Shown here: one piece after another, positions 1 through 6,488 of the stretch
Layout of the letters: every line of letters starts with the position of its first letter
Position numbering within the stretch: the first letter of the stretch is position 1
Assembly: GCF_000812965.1 (NCBI RefSeq)
Contig: NZ_JSYN01000020.1
Location: 1 to 64,000 of the forward strand
Direction of reading: 5' to 3'
Length of the DNA: 64,000 nt
Origin: Pedobacter kyungheensis
Lineage (GTDB): Bacteria; Bacteroidota; Bacteroidia; Sphingobacteriales; Sphingobacteriaceae
Notes under the pieces: model-generated
The model's input: the letters and a program-made list of their open reading frames with translations, nothing else
Database searches by the model: none
Told to the model about the DNA's origin: nothing
Translations under genes and position numbers: made by a program

Positions 1-664
1 TCCTGCAACTCCTTGCCATTGTAAAGATACTTGTTTACATTGGCATTTGGAGAACCTTCTTTTCTTAATCCAAAAGCATAGTAATCATCACGTTGTATTA
101 CCTCTAAAGCATAGGGAGGTATAGGGCTTTGTTTAAAAGTTACCCTAACATTCCCCAAGTGATCACTCAGATTATACTCGTAACTGTAGTTACCCCCAGT
201 GTTATTTCTAGCTATCCCTTCTTCGGTTTGAATGAAATCGATATTGTTATTGGTGTACTGAATACCAGCTATATAATTGGTGGTGGTACCTCCAGCTTGT
301 TTTTGTAGCTTTTCGCCAGCGGCATTGTAAGTATAAGTTAAATTCTGGCTTCCACTTACGGTTTGCGGCAGGTTAAGGAAATTATATCCTAAACTAATAT
401 TCTTTTGGCTATCGCTGGTTAGGTTACCATTGGCATCGTAAGCATAAGTACTGTTGGTAAAGCCACTAATGTTAGTCAGCTTGTTACCATTGTAACCTGT
501 GTAATTATTAGTACCAAAATTATCGCGGGTTAAACTGGTAATATTACCCATAACATCGTAACTAATGGCTTCGCCCAGATTGTTGCCTGCGGCTGTGTTA
601 GTTAAGTGGTTCAGCTTGTCGTAAGTATAACTGAAGTATTGGCTGCACCGCTGGTATAATTCTG
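1..664 (-). pseudogene. RHS-core gene fragment, frameshifted and cut off by the window edge
   Basis: Read on the minus strand this stretch encodes YD repeats and the conserved RHS core (YDVMGNITSL, LSDHLGNVRVTF, KYLYNGKELQ). It is closely similar to 3316-3980 inside the intact RHS gene, almost base for base over the first 300 bp. There is no start codon. At about 631-640 one base is missing relative to the homologous copy, so the codons for SYTYDKLN and those for the preceding NYTSGAAN are in different frames. The 5' part of a normal RHS gene (about 650 codons) is absent: the homology stops next to a terminator. The 3' end, with any toxin tip, lies outside the window. It is most simply a displaced RHS tail left by recombination between copies. 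Confidence 0.8.
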
Positions 665-666
665 GC

Positions 667-700
667 AAAAAAATAAAAAGCCTGGCACTAAGGCCAGGCT
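667..700 (-). terminator. rho-independent terminator
   Basis: An AGCCTGGC/GCCAGGCT stem (679-686 with 693-700) is followed on the minus strand by a T-rich run. It lies downstream of the 110-aa gene at 878-1210 and directly upstream of the RHS fragment. Half of the stem also belongs to the repeat that recurs near 1482. Confidence 0.6.
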
Positions 701-815
701 AAAGTTAAAATCATTTTTAAAGATAAGTTATCCACCCGCGCCACCATTAATTAATCCGTAGTCGACCTCTCCTCAATCCAGGGGCTCAAGACTACGGACA
801 GATGGGGGCCTGGCT
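687..815. repeat. structured intergenic repeat, copy A
   Basis: Shares ACTAAGGCCAGGCT, then CACCCGCG, ATTAATTAATCCGTAGTC and GGGCTCAAGACTACGG with 1482-1579. The CCGTAGTC (756-763) and GACTACGG (790-797) arms can form a stem enclosing a smaller hairpin. GCCAGGC and GCCTGGC flank the copy as a short inverted repeat. No protein is apparent. The element type is not recognised. Confidence 0.6.
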
Positions 816-877
816 ATAATTTTATTAACTACGTAGCAGGCGCCCACAAACATGTGGTTTACTGTTTATGCAGTCGC

Positions 878-1210
878 CTATAAAACATGATAGTTACCAT
901 CAGTAGAATTATATTCATCCATACTCGAAATCGGGATAACACACTTGATAATATTTTTTTCTACAATGATATCATATTCATATTCAATTTCCAATCCGCA
1001 GATTAAGCATTTGTCCTCCTCTAATAAACCATACACCTTAACTTTGTCATAACTGGAACTTCCAACGTCTAGCCCTCCCCATTTAATAGCATCTCCAATT
1101 GAATATTCATACAACCAAGTATCACCAAATTTAAATTGAATGTTACCCTCAAAAAAGTTCTTGCAATAAGCACACTGAACCTCTGTTTTTAAAATATTGT
1201 ACATTCCCAT
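878..1210 (-). CDS. hypothetical protein with two CxxC pairs, candidate orphan immunity protein
   Basis: A 110-aa soluble protein. CAYC (residues 13-16) and CLIC (about 68-71) look like a four-cysteine zinc site around an acidic, aromatic-rich middle. There is no signal peptide or membrane segment. The ATG follows the stop of a 33-codon toxin-tail-like ORF by two bases, and a terminator lies downstream. That tight coupling behind an RHS-associated tail fragment is the usual position of an immunity gene in polymorphic toxin loci. I do not recognise a named family, so the immunity role is inferred from context only. Its own toxin appears to be reduced to a remnant. Confidence 0.6.
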   Translation of the reverse strand: MGMYNILKTEVQCAYCKNFFEGNIQFKFGDTWLYEYSIGDAIKWGGLDVGSSSYDKVKVYGLLEEDKCLICGLEIEYEYDIIVEKNIIKCVIPISSMDEYNSTDGNYHVL

Positions 1211-1212
1211 AA

Positions 1213-1314
1213 TTAAAGTTGTAAGAAAGGAACACCTGCTGCCCTCATAAATTTAAACATCCTTGTATCCCTTGTAATAATTGTAGCGCCAGTGTTACTG
1301 AAAAATGAATGCAT
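1213..1314 (-). pseudogene. short C-terminal toxin-tail-like ORF
   Basis: A 33-codon ORF starting at ATG 1312-1314 and reading SNTGATIITRDTRMFKFM near its end. It stops two bases before the start of the 110-aa gene. An in-frame TGA lies two codons upstream of the ATG, so it cannot be part of a longer intact protein. It looks like the last part of a secreted toxin tip whose body has been deleted. A genuine tiny gene cannot be excluded. Confidence 0.35.
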
Positions 1315-1504
1315 ATAAATTCAAAACTAAAATAATAATCATCCTGATATAGTGAGAAGGCTTGTAAAGTTCACTTGTTCTAATACATTTTAAGTATAGA
1401 AAATAAATCATTAGGATAACAAACTGAGCTGCGTAAAAAAATAATTGATAACTACTGCTAATTATAATAATTGCTATACAAACTAAGGCCAGGCTATAAG
1501 TTAT
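1295..1504 (-). pseudogene. membrane-protein fragment
   Basis: An open frame without a start codon encodes two hydrophobic stretches (around VCIAIIIISSS and IRMIIILVLNLYAFIF) separated by a short basic loop. It ends at TAA 1295-1297, overlaps the preceding small ORF in another frame, and runs upstream into the repeat at 1482. Small two-helix membrane proteins are common as immunity proteins, but the family is unidentified. Confidence 0.3.
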
Positions 1505-1579
1505 TCACCCGCGATCCCATTAATTAATCCGTAGTCTCCCTACCCTCAATCCGAGGGCTCAAGACTACGGATAGATGGG
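1482..1579. repeat. structured intergenic repeat, copy B
   Basis: Second copy of the element at 687-815. The CCGTAGTC (1529-1536) and GACTACGG (1563-1570) arms are conserved. The inner hairpin CCCTC/GAGGG is better formed here than in copy A, with several sequence differences in the loop region that keep pairing possible. Confidence 0.6.
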
Positions 1580-1623
1580 CATTATTCTTTGCCATTAATC
1601 AACTCGAAGCCCTCTCACAATAA

Positions 1624-1779
1624 GGTAACCAAGAACTACCCTGGAATGAAGAAGAAGATGAATTGCTAGCAGAGCGCTTTAACGAAGGCATCAGGATTAC
1701 TCAACTCGCCAAACTGCATTTCCGTACCTACGGTGTCATTAAAGCAAGGCTAATCAAACTTGGACTCCTACAGAAATAA
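1624..1779 (+). pseudogene. HTH-domain fragment
   Basis: A 51-codon open frame after an in-frame TAA, with no ATG, GTG or TTG at its front. It encodes PWNEEEDELLAERFNEGIRI and then a second helix pair ending KARLIKLGLLQK. The pattern of acidic first helix, G-x-x-I-x-x-L and RLIKLGL resembles a Myb/homeodomain-like helix-turn-helix that often ends larger Bacteroidota proteins. It is the only plus-strand coding remnant in this part. The rest of the gene is missing. Confidence 0.45.
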
Positions 1780-1780
1780 C

Positions 1781-1812
1781 AAGCCCAGCTATTTTTAAAC
1801 TGCCGGGCTTTG
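1781..1812 (+). terminator. possible terminator hairpin
   Basis: AAGCCCAGC (1781-1789) pairs with GCCGGGCTT (1802-1810) with one mismatch, straight after the HTH fragment. The following T-run is poor, so function is uncertain. Confidence 0.35.
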
Positions 1813-1869
1813 ATATGTAAGTTCTATTTTGATCTTAGCGAGACGCTAAAACCAGAGGGGTTCATTAAA

Positions 1870-2481
1870 TTAATGTTTCCTGTATAAACGATTGGTATCA
1901 ACTGCCTTAATTTTAATTAGCTCCGAAATATCTCTTTCATCTATATCCTCTACTTTGCCAGAAACGGAAAAAGATAGGTACTCATAAGAATATTTACTTT
2001 TTTGAGTAGTTGCAAAAGCACCTCTATTATATTGTTTGATTTGCTTTGTAATATCAACGTTCTTTTTAATAACTTTTGGATTAAACCCATCCTTAAAGGT
2101 ATTTTCATCTATATAGCCAATACCATATTGATTGATTATAAAGTCATTTCCGTCTTCATTAGACAAAAATAGTTTAACTTCTCCAGTATAATTATTTGGA
2201 ACAACAATTTCATAAGTAGACTTATATTGGGTTACATAAAAAGTAATGCAAGCCAACATTATAAACATACTAGCAAATGTTACATTATACCAAGTTGATT
2301 TCAATATTTTTTTTAACAAATAACCTAATACAAATGAAACACAAATAGTAATAAATGAATAGAATAATATTAAAAACCAAGGAGACAATATCATCGTTGC
2401 CGTTTGCATCATCTGCCAAACGCCGAGGCACAGTGATAATACCCCTAAAACTATAATAATTAGTTGTGATTTAGATTTCAT
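1870..2481 (-). CDS. membrane-anchored hypothetical protein (DUF6843-like), candidate immunity protein
   Basis: 203 aa. Three hydrophobic segments occupy roughly residues 6-25, 32-56 and 65-85. A soluble C-terminal domain starts around YEIVVPNNYTGEVKLFLSNE (about 89-108). That motif is reminiscent of the DUF6843 family, recalled from memory and not searched. The gene starts two bases after the stop of the RHS gene at 2484, so the two are surely cotranscribed. A membrane protein with an extracytoplasmic domain right after a variable RHS tip is the expected layout for self-protection. No enzyme motif is seen. Confidence 0.65.
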   Translation of the reverse strand: MKSKSQLIIIVLGVLSLCLGVWQMMQTATMILSPWFLILFYSFITICVSFVLGYLLKKILKSTWYNVTFASMFIMLACITFYVTQYKSTYEIVVPNNYTGEVKLFLSNEDGNDFIINQYGIGYIDENTFKDGFNPKVIKKNVDITKQIKQYNRGAFATTQKSKYSYEYLSFSVSGKVEDIDERDISELIKIKAVDTNRLYRKH

Positions 2482-2483
2482 TT

Positions 2484-5400
2484 TTAACGCTTATAAAATT
2501 TTGTTGGATAATATCTGAAGTCATAAACCCTTCCACCATATGGAACACTTCGATACGGGGCAGTGTGGGTGTTAGTGAAGGAAGGTTGGTTATACTGCAT
2601 TACATTACTTCCATTTACTTTTAGAGTAGCTGAAGGAAAAATATTTGTGAAAGCAGCAACAGAAAGATTTCCATTACTTTTGTTATAATTGATGGTAAGT
2701 TTTTGGGCCACATCTACAATTTTGTATCCAATAGAGTTTAGCGCTATCTCCTCTGACTTTGAAACGCTTGCATGCTGTTCAAAGTTGATGCCTGTACCCT
2801 GTGAAGTAGCCATTTTCGAAAATACATTATTATTCCCCCCCTCTCCAGGATAGTAACCTCTTGCTTCGCCGAAAGGTGTATCACCTAATTTTACCGATTT
2901 AGACGCAGTCAACCCAGTCAACTCTCCATTTTCATTCTCGCTGGCTTTTAATGTTACTGTGCTGGTGAGCTTATCTCCAGCTGGATCTATCAATCCACCC
3001 ATTGTTGGCCCGTCCCAAAGCTTTCCATCAATATAGCTATTGAATTCAAATTTTAAGGTTTTCCCTAAATAAGTTTCCCCAGATTTAGTACTCGCTTGAT
3101 CATTAGCTTTATCATCCCAATAAATACTTCCATCCTTTCTTTTCACAAAATCTTTACCTTCCATACCATCAGGATCTACAAACCTAATCGGATTATTAAA
3201 CCCATAATTATACGGAGAATGCCTTCTCATCTTTTCCGCTAGCGGATCAATTACATTCCACCTCCCAATTACCGGATCATAAAACCTTGCCCCATAATCG
3301 TATTGTCCTAACTCCTCCTGCAACTCCTTACCATTGTAAAGGTACTTGTTTACATTGGCATTTGGAGAACCTTCTTTTCTTAAACCAAAAGCATAGTAAT
3401 CATCACGTTGTATTACCTCTAAAGCATAGGGAGGTATAGGGCTTTGTTTAAAAGTTACCCTAACATTCCCCAAGTAGTCGCTCAGATTATACTCGTAACT
3501 GTAGTTACCCCCAGGGTTATTTCTAGCTATCCCTTCTTCGGTTTGAATGAAATCGATATTGTTATTGGTATACTGGATACCATCAATATAATTGGTGGTG
3601 GTACCTCCAGCTTGCTTTTGCAGTTTTTGTCCGGCAGCATCATAGGTATAGCTTACATTCGGGCCTGCAATAGAAACAGGCAGGTTGAGGTAATTGTAAT
3701 CAATGTTTGTAATGCCCCTGGCCGTATTGGTTTTCTGGTTACCGTTAACATCGTAACTGTAAGTACTGTTAATAAAACCACTAATAGCTGTTAACTTATT
3801 ACCATCATAACCGGTATAGCTGTTGGTAGTAAGATTATCACGGGTTAAACTGGTAATATTCCCCATTACATCATAACTAATGGCTTCGCTCATCGGTATA
3901 CCGGCAACCGTTGCTGCAGTTTGCAATCTGTTCAGCTTATCATAACCGTAGTTAAAAATATTTGCAGTTGGGTTTGCTGTATTTGTCCAATCCCAATATT
4001 GTTTGGTAATGTTACCGTTGTAGCCTTGCGCAACACCATCCTGATAATCGAGCTGCATACTAAACTGATCGGAAGTGCTGTTCTTCATCCAGCCACGTTC
4101 GTTGTAGGCAAAGGTAGTAGCCTGGCTATCGTTGTGCAGGTTCTTTTTAGTGAGCTGGCCAATTTCGTTGTACTCCAGGTGGTTAAGCGCTACCTCGCCC
4201 TGGTTATTGATGTTTTCGAAAGTAGCCAGTTTGCGGCCGGCATGGTCGTACTCATAGCGGTTGGCAATGGTAGTCACTACCCCAGCAACGGTGTGCGTCC
4301 GGGTACTGGCTTTCAGGCTGCCATCAAAGTTCCAGGTATTATCTACCACATCGGTACCATTTAAGTGATTGCTACTTTTGCTTTGTACTACACGCCCTTC
4401 CAAATCGTAATAATTGGTGGTAAGCAGCATGGCACCCGTGCCCAGGTTCTTCACTTTGGCACCTGTAAGCAGGCTTTTGGTACGCGCTGCCGGCGCCTGG
4501 CTGCCTGAAGGCTGGCCAAAGCTATTGTCTGGAAAATCATAGTCATCATAATAATTCATCACATAGTAATCGCCAATGCTGCCCTGCGGCATCACATCAT
4601 TACTATAACCGGTTAATGTATTTGAAGGGTCACGTTTTTCAAAAGCAGCGGTACCAGCAGCAATAGATTGAAAAGAAGCTCTGTAATTGGTTCCCGACTG
4701 TCCGTTATGCAAATCGTCGATATAACGGCCACTAAGTACTACCCTGCCAAAAGCATCATATTTAGTAAAGTTCCACTCTTGCGGGCTTTTGCCACGTTGT
4801 ACAGCATCCTGTGCAAATATTACCTGATCGAGTTTGTTGTAAACCATAAACTCCCAGCCCTTGCCTGGAATTTTCTTTTCTACCAGCCTTTTACGGCCGT
4901 CGTAATGGTAACCATAAATAAACTGATCGAAAATGGTTTGGGTTTCATCAAAGCTGTTTAAGGCCTGTCCGTTTTCGTTTATGGCGGGGGGCAATACATA
5001 ACGCAGATTACCCAAATCATCGTACACGTAATAGGTACTCAGGCTTTTGCTATTGGTTTCCCACACCCGTTTCAATACCACACGCCCTTCAAAATCCTTA
5101 AACTCTTCGGTCGTACCCATTTTTTCGTCGGCCTCTTTCCAGTTTTCGTCTTTAACAATGGTTTTGTAGAGTTTACCCGGCAGGTAAACACCGGCTGTTG
5201 CACCATTGTCGCCACCATTTATCGTCCACAGTTTCACCTCATCCTGGGCATTGGTGCCATACACGGTTTTTAGCGTATGTCCGCTACTAAGTTGCCAGTC
5301 AGCACCCGGCGCACCTTGTTGCAATACCCGGTTAAGTGGCGAGGCTTCAAATTGCGTTTCGGCAAAGGGATAGGCGGTAGCTTTTACACCAGCTGTAGGG

Positions 5401-5921
5401 CTGTTGTAAAAAGCCAGCTGGTCGGCCAGGGCAGCTGCGCGGTAATTGCCCGTGGTACCGCTTTGTGCAGCATAGGGCTGGTATTTAAATTGCTCGCGGC
5501 CAAAGGCATCGTAAGCCACAGGCTGTACAATATCTTTAAAACCTGGGCTGCCCTGTACCTGCACGGTTTGTAAAGGCCTGCCGAGGCCATCGAAATACTG
5601 GATAGATTGGTTTTCTTCGCACAGGTTGCGGCTGTTGCCAAGGGTATTTTCATTTACCCCGGGTACTTTGAAGCTTCGGGTAAGAATATAATTCTGGTTG
5701 GTGCTAGGTGTTGAGGAGAGCTGCTGACAATTGAGGTAGCTCAGCCCGGTGGTAAAAATACGTACCGCACCGGTGGTATGAAAACCATCGATCAGCGTTA
5801 CACTACTGGGTGCACTGATTTCGCTTTCGCCATTATGCACCGATACCACTTTCTGGGCAAAGGCATGGCTACCAAACAGCAATAGTGCTGCTGCAGCAAT
5901 GTGTTTAAATTGTTTTTTCAT
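2484..5921 (-). CDS. secreted RHS-core protein with unrecognised C-terminal tip
   Basis: 1145 aa. A Sec signal peptide (residues 1-22, ending AFAQ) is followed by a DUF6443-like module (about 75-160, with SIQYFDGLGRPLQTVQV), many YD repeats, and the RHS core at about 800-920 (YLYNGKELQ, YDYGARFYDPVIGRW, DPDGME). In this family the last DPxG motif marks the boundary, often autocleaved, between the beta-cage and the effector. The remaining 223 residues (from about 922) form a tip with no motif I recognise, rich in Gly/Asn/Ser. It is the third gene of an operon with a YD-repeat partner (6489) and a Spy-like protein (6161), and is followed two bases later by a candidate immunity gene. Toxin function is inferred. 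Confidence 0.85.
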   Translation of the reverse strand: MKKQFKHIAAAALLLFGSHAFAQKVVSVHNGESEISAPSSVTLIDGFHTTGAVRIFTTGLSYLNCQQLSSTPSTNQNYILTRSFKVPGVNENTLGNSRNLCEENQSIQYFDGLGRPLQTVQVQGSPGFKDIVQPVAYDAFGREQFKYQPYAAQSGTTGNYRAAALADQLAFYNSPTAGVKATAYPFAETQFEASPLNRVLQQGAPGADWQLSSGHTLKTVYGTNAQDEVKLWTINGGDNGATAGVYLPGKLYKTIVKDENWKEADEKMGTTEEFKDFEGRVVLKRVWETNSKSLSTYYVYDDLGNLRYVLPPAINENGQALNSFDETQTIFDQFIYGYHYDGRKRLVEKKIPGKGWEFMVYNKLDQVIFAQDAVQRGKSPQEWNFTKYDAFGRVVLSGRYIDDLHNGQSGTNYRASFQSIAAGTAAFEKRDPSNTLTGYSNDVMPQGSIGDYYVMNYYDDYDFPDNSFGQPSGSQAPAARTKSLLTGAKVKNLGTGAMLLTTNYYDLEGRVVQSKSSNHLNGTDVVDNTWNFDGSLKASTRTHTVAGVVTTIANRYEYDHAGRKLATFENINNQGEVALNHLEYNEIGQLTKKNLHNDSQATTFAYNERGWMKNSTSDQFSMQLDYQDGVAQGYNGNITKQYWDWTNTANPTANIFNYGYDKLNRLQTAATVAGIPMSEAISYDVMGNITSLTRDNLTTNSYTGYDGNKLTAISGFINSTYSYDVNGNQKTNTARGITNIDYNYLNLPVSIAGPNVSYTYDAAGQKLQKQAGGTTTNYIDGIQYTNNNIDFIQTEEGIARNNPGGNYSYEYNLSDYLGNVRVTFKQSPIPPYALEVIQRDDYYAFGLRKEGSPNANVNKYLYNGKELQEELGQYDYGARFYDPVIGRWNVIDPLAEKMRRHSPYNYGFNNPIRFVDPDGMEGKDFVKRKDGSIYWDDKANDQASTKSGETYLGKTLKFEFNSYIDGKLWDGPTMGGLIDPAGDKLTSTVTLKASENENGELTGLTASKSVKLGDTPFGEARGYYPGEGGNNNVFSKMATSQGTGINFEQHASVSKSEEIALNSIGYKIVDVAQKLTINYNKSNGNLSVAAFTNIFPSATLKVNGSNVMQYNQPSFTNTHTAPYRSVPYGGRVYDFRYYPTKFYKR

Positions 5922-5929
5922 CGGGAGCG

Positions 5930-6022
5930 TTAGTTTTTATAGTGATAATCGGTTTGTTTTAAAATGTAGCCATTCTGGTCTTTGATTAGCGCTTTATAAC
6001 CCGGCGCAAAGGAAACACTATG
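5930..6022 (-). pseudogene. C-terminal remnant of a YD-repeat partner gene
   Basis: Thirty codons after an in-frame TAG end in KDQNGYILKQTDYHYKN and a stop nine bases before the RHS start. The last residues match the C-terminus of the intact partner at 6489 (KDQNENIIKSFDYHFKH). A partner gene therefore once lay directly upstream of this RHS gene and was deleted or replaced by the present partner plus Spy-like pair. Confidence 0.65.
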
Positions 6023-6056
6023 CTACAGGTTGAGTGCAGTCCATATCGACAAAATC

Positions 6057-6071
6057 TGTGTGTGTGTGTGT
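6057..6071. repeat. TG dinucleotide run
   Basis: Seven TG units in the 238-bp gap between the RHS gene and the Spy-like gene. They are not inside an intact reading frame. The rest of the gap (6072-6160) shows nothing recognisable. Confidence 0.7.
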
Positions 6072-6160
6072 AACTTTTTCATAAAACACAAATATTTAAT
6101 TGATTACCTAAGTTTGAATCAATTTGAGCTTAATCAAAAATGTATCAGTACCACAAAAGG

Positions 6161-6484
6161 CTAATTTGAGCCTATTTTTTTTAATATATTAAGCTCTTTG
6201 GGATCTAATATTTGTGCTAATTTTGATAATCGGGTGCTATCCAAGTCGGAAAGAATCTTTGCCTTGCCCTGCGTGTTAAGATCAAACCGCCCGTATACAT
6301 CTTTTACCCGGTCCTTATGATCGACTTGTAGCAAAGCTACCCGACGTGCTTTAGATGAGTCGATGTGCAACAACCGTTGATAGAAGAATTGCTGAGCCCT
6401 GAATTTTAAAGAATCTGGGATCTGTTGGGCATTCAAATTGCTATATCCTAAAAATAAAACAAGGATGGTCAAAAATAATTTCAT
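6161..6484 (-). CDS. small secreted helical protein, Spy/CpxP-like
   Basis: 107 aa from the ATG at 6484, chosen because MKLFLTILVLFLGYSNLNAQ is a clean signal peptide; an upstream in-frame ATG would bury it. The mature 87 residues are charged and helical (AQQFFYQRLLHIDSSKARRV, then a segment ending ILDPKELNILKKI). The pattern resembles the LTxxQ proteins related to Spy and CpxP, periplasmic ATP-independent chaperones, with DPKEL in place of LTPEQ. A homologue occupies the same place in the second RHS operon (22728). It lies four bases after the partner gene. A chaperone role for the RHS proteins is inference. Confidence 0.65.
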   Translation of the reverse strand: MKLFLTILVLFLGYSNLNAQQIPDSLKFRAQQFFYQRLLHIDSSKARRVALLQVDHKDRVKDVYGRFDLNTQGKAKILSDLDSTRLSKLAQILDPKELNILKKIGSN

Positions 6485-6488
6485 TTGT

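Noticed and set aside
3444..5573. Several plus-strand ORFs of 90-150 codons inside the RHS gene
   Set aside because: They are antisense to well-conserved RHS sequence, rich in Ile/Val/Thr as expected from the complement of YD repeats, and have no start signals.
6057..6071. TG repeat as a phase-variation switch
   Set aside because: It is not within an intact reading frame nor at a promoter spacer that I can identify.
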